Positions 24,196-33,167 of a stretch of DNA of 64,000 nt are shown one piece after another (within the stretch, counting starts at the first letter, position 1; each line of letters begins with the position of its first letter). The position numbers and the translations under genes are program-made. The notes beneath the pieces were generated by a model. The model saw nothing but the letters and a program-made list of their open reading frames with translations. It searched no databases and had not been told where the DNA came from. The stretch comes from Variovorax sp. JS1663 (GTDB lineage Bacteria > Pseudomonadota > Gammaproteobacteria > Burkholderiales > Burkholderiaceae_C): NCBI RefSeq assembly GCF_002157355.1, contig NZ_LYMK01000032.1, positions 20,163-84,162 of the forward strand, in the 5' to 3' direction.

Positions 24196-25869
24196 TCAGT
24201 GGCGCCCGGCCTCGAACACGCGCCCCGAGAGGACCGTGCCCCACACGCGCACATCCTTGAGCTTCATCGGCTCGACCTCCAGCGGATCGTCCTCCAGCAC
24301 GCAGAAGTCTGCCCGCTTGCCGCATTCGATGCTGCCGATCTCGTGGTCCAGCTTCAGGGTCCACGCCGCGCCCAGCGTGATGGCACGCAGGGCCTGCGGC
24401 ACGCTGATGCGCTCGTTCGCGCCAAGCAGGCGGCCCTTGGGCGTCACGCGGTTGACGGCGCACCATGCGGTGAAGAAGGGGCCGAGCGGCGTGACAGGCG
24501 CGTCCGAATGGATGGCCAGCGGCACGCCGGCCGCGAGCGCGCTGCCGCAGGCATCGAGCCGGTTCGCGCGGTCCGGCCCCATGGTCATCTCGTAGTGCTG
24601 GTCGCCCCAGTACCAGATGTGGTTGGCAAACAGGTTGGCGCTCAGGCCCAGCGCGGCCATGCGGCGGAACAGGGGCGCGTCGATCATCTGGCCGTGCTGC
24701 AGCGTGTGGCGGTGGCCGGGGCGTGGGGCGCGCGCCAGCACGCGCTCGATGGCGTCGATGGCGGCCTCGCTGGCCTCGTCGCCGTTGGTGTGGGTGTGGA
24801 TGGTCAGGCCGGCGCGGTGGTACGCCTCGAAGTCGGCCTCGTATTGCGACGGCGCGGTGACCCAGATGCCGTTGGGCGCGCCGTTGAAGTGGCCCGGCCA
24901 GCGCAGCCTCGCGGAAAAGCCCTGAATGGAGCCGTCCAGCATCATCTTCACCAGGCCGTAGCGCAGGCGGTCGGTGTTGCGCGGGATCAGGCTCAACACG
25001 TGCTCCGCGCCCTGCGGTGCGCCATGGGTGCCGTGGAAGGCCTGGAAGGCGGGGAGGATGCGCACGCGGCAGTCGTCCTCGGCGGTCACGGTCTCGAGGA
25101 CGCCGCAGTCCTCGGGGGTGAGCTTGTTGACCAGGTCGGTGGCGGTGGTCACGCCCTGCATGCATGCCAGGCGGCCGAAGGAGCGCACGCCGTCGGCGGT
25201 CATGGGCGCGAGCAGGCCGGCGTTGCCGATCTTGCGCAGCACCAGGAACATGGCGGCGGGCTCCTGCAGCTCGCCGGTGGGTTCGCCCTCGTTCGCGTCG
25301 CCTGCTGCGAACTTGACCACGCCTTCGACCTCGTTGTCCCGCGTGATCTCGGCCAGCGCGAGCATCGCGGTGTTGACGTTCATCAGGTGGCCGTTGGCAT
25401 GGCCGATGACGATGGGGCGGGTGGCGCTGGCGCGGTCCACGTGCGCGACGGTCATTCGCTCGCCGCCGAAGTAGATGGGGTCGAAGCCCCAGGCGATGAG
25501 GGGTTCGCCCGGCGGCTTGCCTTGCTCGTCCATCTTGCGGGCGACCTCGGCCAGGCGCTCGACCACCGCGTCCATGGAGCGCAGGCCGCTCCACACCTGG
25601 CCCTCGGGGTCGCGGCGGTCGAACCAGCCGAGGTACGTCCAGTCCCACATGCTGCCTTCCTTGAGGTGGCAGTGGCCCTCGACCAGGCCGGGCATCAGCA
25701 CCTTGCCGGCAAAGCGCTCGTCGAGCGTGAACTCGCCCCAGGCGCGGATCTCGTCCAGCGTGCCGACCGCCAGCACGCGCCCCTCGCGCACCGCCACGTG
25801 GGTGGCCTCGGGCTGCATGGGGTTCATGGTGATGATCTTGCGGGCGGCGTAGACGGTGATGGCGGTCAT
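24196..25869 (-). CDS. Metal-dependent amidohydrolase, YtcJ-like (Amidohydro_3)
   Basis: The protein is 557 residues. The N-terminal composite sheet (T-V-Y-A-A-R-K-I-I-T-M-N-P) leads to the metal-binding G-L-V-E-G-H-C-H-L. The barrel includes V-I-G-H-A-N-G-H-L-M-N, T-I-H-T-H-T-N-G-D and a late A-I-H-S-D-A-P-V-T-P-L-G, the usual Asp metal ligand context. The C-terminus has the G-S-I-E-C-G-K-R-A-D-F-C-V-L signature of amidohydrolases. It hydrolyses an amide or related bond in a small molecule, probably one brought in by the adjacent Opp-type importer. The start ATG 25867-25869 has only a weak ribosome-binding site. Confidence 0.9.
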   Translation of the reverse strand: MTAITVYAARKIITMNPMQPEATHVAVREGRVLAVGTLDEIRAWGEFTLDERFAGKVLMPGLVEGHCHLKEGSMWDWTYLGWFDRRDPEGQVWSGLRSMDAVVERLAEVARKMDEQGKPPGEPLIAWGFDPIYFGGERMTVAHVDRASATRPIVIGHANGHLMNVNTAMLALAEITRDNEVEGVVKFAAGDANEGEPTGELQEPAAMFLVLRKIGNAGLLAPMTADGVRSFGRLACMQGVTTATDLVNKLTPEDCGVLETVTAEDDCRVRILPAFQAFHGTHGAPQGAEHVLSLIPRNTDRLRYGLVKMMLDGSIQGFSARLRWPGHFNGAPNGIWVTAPSQYEADFEAYHRAGLTIHTHTNGDEASEAAIDAIERVLARAPRPGHRHTLQHGQMIDAPLFRRMAALGLSANLFANHIWYWGDQHYEMTMGPDRANRLDACGSALAAGVPLAIHSDAPVTPLGPFFTAWCAVNRVTPKGRLLGANERISVPQALRAITLGAAWTLKLDHEIGSIECGKRADFCVLEDDPLEVEPMKLKDVRVWGTVLSGRVFEAGRH

Positions 25870-25919
25870 GGGGTCGGTGGAAGGAGCGACGGAAAGGATG
25901 GACGGATGGTGCGCCGGTT

Positions 25920-26944
25920 TCAAACCGGCTGCAGGCGCAGGGGCGGGCGCGGCTGACCCTCGAAGATGTCGACGCGGCGGCAGCGCACCCAGTGGTCGGG
26001 CGCGACCTCGCGCAGCGGTGGCAGCTCTGCCCGGCAGGCCGGCTCGGCCACCGGGCAGCGGCCGGCGAAGCGGCAGCCGGGCGGCGGGTCGATGGGGCTG
26101 GGCGGGTCGCCGGTGAGCTTGATGCGGTTGGCGGCGCGCCGGCGGCCGCCGGCCACGGTGGGCACGGCGGACATCAGGGCCACGCTGTAGGGGTGCAGCG
26201 GCCGCGCGAAGAAGCTGCGGCGCGGCGCGCGCTCGACGATCTGGCCCAGGTACATGACGGCGATGTCGTCGCACAGGTGCTCGACCACCGCCATGTCGTG
26301 CGAGATGAAGAGGTAGGTCAGGCCCAGTTCGCGCTGCAGGCGGGCGAGCAGGTTGAGGATCTGGGCGCGGATGGCGATGTCGAGCGCGGAAACGGGCTCG
26401 TCGCAGACCACCAGCTCGGGGTTGGTGGCCAGGGCCCGCGCGATGTTGATGCGCTGGCGCTGGCCGCCGGAGAACTGGTGCGGAAAGAGCTGCTGCTGCT
26501 CGGGCCGCAGGCCGACCGCCTCGAAGAGCTCGGCCACGCGGGCCTCGCGCTGGGCAGGGGTGCCGATCTTCATCAGCTCCAGCGGCGCGCGCACGGCCGA
26601 GCCGGCGCGTTCGCGCGGGTTGAGGGACGAGAACGGGTCCTGGAAGATGATCTGCATGCGCGAACGGGCCCGGCGCAAGGCCTCGCCTTCGAGCGTGCCG
26701 AGGTCGGTGTCGCCCAGCTGCACGTGGCCGCCGGTGATGGGCGCGAGGCGCATCACCGACAGCGCGGTGGTGGTCTTGCCCGAGCCCGATTCGCCCACCA
26801 CCGCCAGCGTGGTGCCGCGGCGGACCTGGAAGGAGACGCCGTCCACCGCCTTCACCACCTCGGGCTTGCGGCCCCAGCTGGCCTTGCGCGGGAAGTGGAC
26901 CTTGAGGTCGTTGACGGTCAGCAGGGTGTCTGTTTCTCTGGCGG

Positions 26945-26948
<4 letters not shown>
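25920..26948 (-). CDS. Oligopeptide/dipeptide ABC importer ATPase, OppF/DppF-like
   Basis: The protein is 342 residues. Walker A is G-E-S-G-S-G-K-T-T, Q-loop F-Q-D-P-F-S-S-L-N-P-R, signature F-S-G-G-Q-R-Q-R, Walker B V-V-C-D-E-P-V-S-A-L-D and switch I-S-H-D-M. The C-terminal oligopeptide-transporter domain has the Cys-containing G-C-R-F-A-G-R-C-P-V-A-E-P-A-C, which in relatives holds an iron-sulphur cluster. The start ATG 26946-26948 overlaps the stop of the OppD-like gene (ATGA). Confidence 0.93.
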
Positions 26949-27994
<1,046 letters not shown>

Positions 27995-27996
27995 GG

Positions 27997-28899
27997 TCAA
28001 CGCTCCCGGAGCTTCGGATTCAGTGCGTCGTTGAGGCCGTCGCCGATCAGGCTGACCGCGAGCACGGTGAGGAAGATGGCGGCGCCCGGAAAGGCCACCG
28101 CCCACCAGCAGGACAGCACGTACTGCCGGCTCGACCCGATCATCAGGCCCCAGCTCATCTGGTTGGGATCGCCCAGGCCCAGGAAGGACAGGCCCGCCTC
28201 GAACAGGATGGCCGCGCCCACCGCCAGCGTGGCCGAGACCACCAGCGGCGGCAGCGCGTTGGGCAGGATCACCTTCCAGATGATGCGGGCGTCGCTGGCG
28301 CCGATGGCGCGCTCGGCGCGTACGAACTCCAGGCCCCGGTACTTCATGAACTCGGCGCGGGTGAGGCGCGCGGTGGAGGTCCAGCTCACGATGCCGATGG
28401 CCAGCGTGACGGTGACCAGCGAGGGCGAGAACAGCGTCACCACCACCATCGCGAAGAGCAGGGCGGGCAGCACCTGGAAGAACTCGGTCAGCCGCATCAG
28501 CGCGGCATCGACCTTGCCGCCGTAGTAGCCGGCGAAGGCACCGAGCGTGATGCCGATGGCCACCGACAGCAATGCCGCCACCGCGCCGACCAGCAGCGTG
28601 GCGCGGCCGCCGTAGATCAAGGTGGTGAGCACGTCGCGGCCGAGGTAGTCGCTGCCGAGCCAGGCGTCCTCGCTGAAGGGCGGGGTGAGCGGGGCGGAGC
28701 GGATCTCGAAGGGGTCGGCGGGGTAGACCCAGGGGCCGGCGATCGCGACCAGCAGGATCAGCAGCAGCATCACCATGCCGGCGATGGCGGAGGGGTTGCG
28801 CATGAACATGCGCAGGGCCTCGGTGCCCGGGTGCTCGACCCGCGGCATCGGGCGGGCCGCGGGCATGGCGGCGGCGGGAAGGATGGCGGTCTTGCTCAT
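27997..28899 (-). CDS. Oligopeptide/dipeptide ABC importer permease, OppC/DppC-like
   Basis: The protein is 300 residues. A cytoplasmic N-terminus is followed by helix 1 (A-G-M-V-M-L-L-L-I-L-L-V-A-I-A-G), the L-G-S-D-Y-L-G-R-D segment typical of OppC, further helices, and the EAA motif E-R-A-I-G-A-S-D-A-R-I-I-W-K-V-I-L-P-N. The start ATG 28897-28899 overlaps the OppB-like stop (ATGA). Confidence 0.93.
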   Translation of the reverse strand: MSKTAILPAAAMPAARPMPRVEHPGTEALRMFMRNPSAIAGMVMLLLILLVAIAGPWVYPADPFEIRSAPLTPPFSEDAWLGSDYLGRDVLTTLIYGGRATLLVGAVAALLSVAIGITLGAFAGYYGGKVDAALMRLTEFFQVLPALLFAMVVVTLFSPSLVTVTLAIGIVSWTSTARLTRAEFMKYRGLEFVRAERAIGASDARIIWKVILPNALPPLVVSATLAVGAAILFEAGLSFLGLGDPNQMSWGLMIGSSRQYVLSCWWAVAFPGAAIFLTVLAVSLIGDGLNDALNPKLRER

Positions 28900-29864
28900 G
28901 ATGTCTTGATGCGCGGATCGATGAAGCGGTAGCACAGGTCGGTGACCTGGTTCATCACCACCACCACGATGGAGGAGAACAGCAGCACGCCGAGGATGGT
29001 CGGGTAGTCGCGGCGCAGCACGGAGTCGAAGGCGAGCCGGCCGAGGCCGGGCCAGTTGAAGACCGTCTCCACCAGGATCGCGCCGGCCAGCACGTTGCCG
29101 AACTGCAGGCCCAGCACCGTCACCACCGGCAGCAGGGCGTTGCGCAGCGCGTGCTTGTAGAGCACCACGCGGTCTGCCAGGCCCTTGGCGCGCGCGGTGC
29201 GGATGAAGTCCGAGCCCAGCACGTCGAGCATGGAGGAGCGCGAGAGCCGGCTGTACTGCGCCAGGTACACCAGGCCCAGCGTGACGGTGGGCAGCACCAG
29301 GTGGTGGGCCACGTCGAGCACGTCGGCGATGCCGCCGCCGGTGGAGTCGATGCTGCGCATGCCGGCCACGGGCAGGATGGGGATCATCGACGCGAACAGG
29401 ATCACCAGCATGATCCCGACCCAGAACACCGGCGCCGCGAAGCCCACCATCGACAGCACGGTGATGAACTGCGAGAGCAGGCCGTTGGGCTTGCGCGAGG
29501 AGAGCACGCCCAGCGCCGTGCCCACCAGGAAGGCCAGCATCACCGCGCTGAGCACCAGGAGCAGCGTGGCCGGCACGCGCTCGAGGATCATCGAGGTGAC
29601 GGGCAGGTTGAAGAAGTAGCTGTAGCCCAGGTCGCCCTGGATCACCTTGCCGAGGTAGACGCCCAGCTGCACGGGCAGCGGCTTGTCCAGCCCGTACTGG
29701 GTGCGCAGCTGCGCCATGAGCTCGGGCGACATGCCGCCGCTGGCGCCGGCGATGGTTTCCACCGGGTCGCCGGGCGCGGCATGCACCAGCACGAAGTTGA
29801 GCACCACCACCGCCAGCACCAGGGCCAGGCCCTGCAGCAGGCGGGATGCGATGTAGCGCGGCAT
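28896..29864 (-). CDS. Oligopeptide/dipeptide ABC importer permease, OppB/DppB-like
   Basis: The protein is 322 residues. The family-typical first helix is R-L-L-Q-G-L-A-L-V-L-A-V-V-V-L-N-F, followed by the P-G-D-P-V-E-T motif, a periplasmic loop, four to five further helices and the EAA loop A-R-A-K-G-L-A-D-R-V-V-L-Y-K-H-A-L-R-N. The start ATG is at 29862-29864. It follows the binding-protein gene by 27 bases and overlaps the OppC-like start. Confidence 0.93.
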   Translation of the reverse strand: MPRYIASRLLQGLALVLAVVVLNFVLVHAAPGDPVETIAGASGGMSPELMAQLRTQYGLDKPLPVQLGVYLGKVIQGDLGYSYFFNLPVTSMILERVPATLLLVLSAVMLAFLVGTALGVLSSRKPNGLLSQFITVLSMVGFAAPVFWVGIMLVILFASMIPILPVAGMRSIDSTGGGIADVLDVAHHLVLPTVTLGLVYLAQYSRLSRSSMLDVLGSDFIRTARAKGLADRVVLYKHALRNALLPVVTVLGLQFGNVLAGAILVETVFNWPGLGRLAFDSVLRRDYPTILGVLLFSSIVVVVMNQVTDLCYRFIDPRIKTS

Positions 29865-29891
29865 GCCGTGCTCCTTTTTCCTGGTTGCTGC

Positions 29892-31490
29892 TTACTTGAA
29901 CGAGATCTCGTCGAAGGGCGACATCGGGCCCCAGATGCTGGCGGGCACGTTCAGGAGCTTCTTGCTCGCGGCCGTGTGGTAGGGCACCTGGTTGATGAAG
30001 ACGATGGGCAGCTCGTCGGTGACGATCTTTTCGAAGGTGGCGTAGTAGGCCTTGCGCTTGGTCGGGTCGATGATGCCGCCGGCGGTGTTGAGCAGCTCGT
30101 CCACCTTCGGGTTGCTGTAGCTCTGGGTGTTGGTCCACACCACCGGCTTGATGTTGGTCGACAGGTAGGTGCGGTGCACGCCGATGATCGGGTCGCCCCA
30201 GTTGAAGACCAGGTCCATCGACATGTCGAAGTCGTGCGAGGCCATGCGCTTGGCCCAGGCCGGGAAGTCGGCCGAGGCGCGCACCTCGACGGTGATGCCG
30301 ATCTTCTTGAGCTGGCCGCGGATGTACTCGGCCACGGTCTTCTGCTGGTCGTCGGCGCCGGGCAGGTAGTCGATGGTGAGCTTGAAGCGCTCGCCGCCGG
30401 CGCCGGCCTTGTAGCCGGCGGCGTCGAGCATCTCGGCGGCCTTCTTCAGGTCCACCGGGTAGCGCACCAGGTCGGTCACGGCGAAGGGGCTGCTGGCGAC
30501 GATGGGGCCGTCGGCCGGCGTGGCGAAGCCGCCCATCAGTGCCTTGGCGATGAAGTTCTTGTCGATGGCGGTGGCGATGGCCTTGCGCACCTGCAGGTCC
30601 GACAGCGGCTTCTTCGTGAGGTTGAAGGCCAGCCAGTTCAGCGCGCCGATGCCTTCGTAGCCCTTGGGCGTGAGCGTGACCTGCGGGTTGCTGGCCAGGC
30701 GCTTGAGGTCGGTGGGCACGCTGGCGAAGGGCAGCATCTGCACGTCGCCGCGCTCCAGGCCCAGCATCAGGCTGGCCATGTCGGGCGTGATGTTGACGAT
30801 GACCTTGTCGAGGTAGGGCTTGCCGGGGAGGAAGAACTTGTCGAAGCGCTCCAGCACGATGCGCTGCGCGGCCTTGAACTCCACCAGCTTGAAGGGGCCC
30901 GAGCCCACCACGTCGGCGCTGTTGCGCGGGTGGTTCTTCAGGTCCTGGCCGTCGCCGTAGATGTGCTTGGGCAGGATGGGGCACAGGGCAGGCGACATGG
31001 CCAGCACGATCGCCGGGTGCGGCGTGCTCATGCGGATGATGGCGGTGTACGGATCGGGCGTGTCCACCTTCTCGACGGGGCCCATCATGGTGGTGAAGGG
31101 GTGGTTGGCCTTGATCGCCATGATCGAGAAGGCGACGTCGGCCGAGGTGACGGGCTTGCCGTCGTGGAACACCGCGTTCTTGCGCAGGTTGAGGGTGAGC
31201 GACTTGCCGTCCTCCGCGAGCTTCCACGATTCGGCCAGGTAGGGCTGCGGGTTCCACTTGTCGTCGAAGCGCAGCGGGCTCGCGAAGAGCTGGGTCGAGG
31301 GCAGGGCGGTCGCGATGCCCGACTGCACGGCGCCGTTGAGGTGGCGCGGGGTCTGGGTGTTGCCGATCACCAGCGTGCCTCCGCGCTTGGGGGCTTCGTC
31401 GGCGATGGCGGGCAGCGCGGCCAGCGTGCCGGCGGCGAGCAGGGCGGAACCCAGCAGCGCGGCGCGGCGGGTGAACGGGAAGGGGGACAT
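29892..31490 (-). CDS. Periplasmic peptide-type substrate-binding protein (SBP_bac_5) with twin-arginine-like signal
   Basis: The protein is 532 residues from the ATG at 31488-31490. The N-terminus F-T-R-R-A-A-L-L-G followed by a hydrophobic Ala/Leu stretch and A-I-A-D-E looks like a Tat-type signal, although the full S-R-R-x-F-L-K consensus is not met. The mature protein has the family hallmarks: R-G-G-T-L-V-I-G near its start, L-A-E-S-W-K-L, F-H-D-G-K-P-V-T-S-A-D-V-A-F-S and G-S-G-P-F-K-L. It would pass a peptide-like or amide ligand to the permeases. It is the first gene of the operon that ends with amidohydrolase and CobW, so uptake and hydrolysis of one compound is plausible. Confidence 0.92.
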   Translation of the reverse strand: MSPFPFTRRAALLGSALLAAGTLAALPAIADEAPKRGGTLVIGNTQTPRHLNGAVQSGIATALPSTQLFASPLRFDDKWNPQPYLAESWKLAEDGKSLTLNLRKNAVFHDGKPVTSADVAFSIMAIKANHPFTTMMGPVEKVDTPDPYTAIIRMSTPHPAIVLAMSPALCPILPKHIYGDGQDLKNHPRNSADVVGSGPFKLVEFKAAQRIVLERFDKFFLPGKPYLDKVIVNITPDMASLMLGLERGDVQMLPFASVPTDLKRLASNPQVTLTPKGYEGIGALNWLAFNLTKKPLSDLQVRKAIATAIDKNFIAKALMGGFATPADGPIVASSPFAVTDLVRYPVDLKKAAEMLDAAGYKAGAGGERFKLTIDYLPGADDQQKTVAEYIRGQLKKIGITVEVRASADFPAWAKRMASHDFDMSMDLVFNWGDPIIGVHRTYLSTNIKPVVWTNTQSYSNPKVDELLNTAGGIIDPTKRKAYYATFEKIVTDELPIVFINQVPYHTAASKKLLNVPASIWGPMSPFDEISFK

Positions 31491-31838
31491 GCGTGACCTC
31501 GTGATGTTCGACGGGGGGAACGTGGGCCGTCGTGGCCCGAGGTCGAAGATAGGCAAAGGCCGCCCGGCGGCGAAGAGCCACGGGGCGGCGACTTGCAGGG
31601 CCAGAATGTGCGGGTTTGCCCGGGGGTGCACCAAGCGGATGCGTGTGCCCCAAGCTGGGACGCCAACCGTTGTCGCCGGTGCTGGACCTCGGCCGCACGC
31701 AGGCCGCGAAGGGCAGTGCAGGGCCCGTCGCAGTCCTGGCCAAGTGCTAGTCTGGACGTCTGGTCCCGGCGATCAAGCGGTCGACCGCTTCGCTTCGTGC
31801 CCTCGCCGACTCAGCAAGAGTTATCTGAATTTCCATGG
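31491..31838. other. Intergenic region with a 16-bp perfect palindrome
   Basis: This is 348 bases between the binding-protein start and the stop of the upstream PrpD-like gene, with no supportable gene. It should hold the promoter of the Opp-type operon. At 31775-31790 is the perfect palindrome AAGCGGTCGACCGCTT, 48 bases past the PrpD-like stop. It lacks a T-tract, so operator and rho-independent terminator are both uncertain. Confidence 0.5.
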
Positions 31839-33167
31839 CTACGCGTTCAGGTCGGTTGCGCAGTCGAACTTCCAGAGTCTATGGACCAACTCCTGAGCGC
31901 GTTCAATGCCGATGACTGGCGTCGAGAGCTCCAGTAGCTTCGAAGACAGGTCCGCATCGCTCAATGGTTCTTCGGGATCGCCCTTCCTGTTCGGCTGCAG
32001 ATGACTGAGTCGGCGGCCGTCGTTCATCTCGAATTCGATCCTCGCGGCACGCTGATTTGGGAAGGCGGCGTCGAGCTCCGGGTCCACGGCCACCTCCATC
32101 CGTTCCATCAGAGCGCGCGTCGCTGGATCGTCGAGGCGCGCCGGCTCGTAGGCTGCCATGCGCACGCTTCCATGCACGAGGGCCGACGCGACCACGTATC
32201 TGAGGCTGAAGCGCGCCTCGTTGGCGGTTGCCGGCCGCTCGTAGCAGGCGATGTCCAGCGCGGGCCGATACGTACCGATCCGGATGCGCAAGATGTCCTC
32301 GGCTTTCACCTGGTACCTTGCCTGCAACGCGAGCGCCCCGTCGATCGCCGCGAAGGTGTGGCCACAACCGATATGGTTCTTGAAGGTGAGCCTGGCGATG
32401 TGAAAGTCCTCGCCCAAGGTCGAGGCGACGCGGGTCCAGTCAGGGCCATCGCTCATGGCCTGCCCCAGCCCCGCTTCGCCGTCGAGGATGTCGAGCGAAC
32501 CCGTCAGCCCGCTGGCTGCCAGGTCGGCGGCAAGCACGCCCGCCTCGGCAGCGCGTCCTGCGTGCAGAGGCTTGGACATCGAGTCCATGCGAAACGCCTG
32601 CTGCAGTCCTGCCGCGAAGGTGCCCGCGGTGGCGAGCGCGTGGGCAAAGGCCTGAGCCTCCAAGCCATGGATGGATGCCGCCGCTGCGGCGGCACCGAAC
32701 GTGCCTACGGTGCCGGTGCTGTGCCAGTACTTGTAGTGCGAACGCCCCAACACGACACCAATGCGGGTCGAGACCTCGTAGCCGACGACGACGGCACGCA
32801 GGAAGGTCGCGCCATCGACCCCGGCGGACTGTCCGGCTGCGAGCGCCGCAGCGATGGTGGCCGCACCCGGGTGGTACATCGCGTCGCGGAAGCTGTCGTC
32901 GACTTCGGCGGCATGCGCCGCCGTGCCGTTGATCAAGGCTGCGGTTCGGGTCGTCGCGCGACGTCCCAGCGCCAGCCGCGCCTTGCCGCGATCGAGATCC
33001 TCGGACAACGCCTGCTCCAGCAGTCGCACCGGTGGCGTCGCCAGCCCGGGAAAGAGCGAGGCGTGCCAGTCGATGACCGCGCGCTTCGCGTGGTGCGCGA
33101 TGTCCTCGCGCAGCGGTTGAGCATTGAGCGCTTCGGCGCTGCTGGCCAGCGCTTCGATCGCCGTCAT
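31839..33167 (-). CDS. MmgE/PrpD-family protein
   Basis: The protein is 442 residues of the MmgE/PrpD family (2-methylcitrate dehydratase, iminodisuccinate epimerase, cis-aconitate decarboxylase and relatives). Typical segments are R-A-V-I-D-W-H-A-S, I-N-G-T-A-A-H-A-A-E-V-D-D-S near residue 80-95, V-V-V-G-Y-E-V-S-T-R-I-G, H-S-T-G-T-V-G-T-F-G-A-A-A and H-A-G-R-A-A-E-A-G-V-L-A. The later K-N-H-I-G-C-G-H-T contributes active-site His residues. The start ATG overlaps the stop of the upstream ligase gene. In this CoA/Bug-receptor operon it probably dehydrates, isomerises or epimerises a branched organic acid. Confidence 0.88.
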   Translation of the reverse strand: MTAIEALASSAEALNAQPLREDIAHHAKRAVIDWHASLFPGLATPPVRLLEQALSEDLDRGKARLALGRRATTRTAALINGTAAHAAEVDDSFRDAMYHPGAATIAAALAAGQSAGVDGATFLRAVVVGYEVSTRIGVVLGRSHYKYWHSTGTVGTFGAAAAAASIHGLEAQAFAHALATAGTFAAGLQQAFRMDSMSKPLHAGRAAEAGVLAADLAASGLTGSLDILDGEAGLGQAMSDGPDWTRVASTLGEDFHIARLTFKNHIGCGHTFAAIDGALALQARYQVKAEDILRIRIGTYRPALDIACYERPATANEARFSLRYVVASALVHGSVRMAAYEPARLDDPATRALMERMEVAVDPELDAAFPNQRAARIEFEMNDGRRLSHLQPNRKGDPEEPLSDADLSSKLLELSTPVIGIERAQELVHRLWKFDCATDLNA

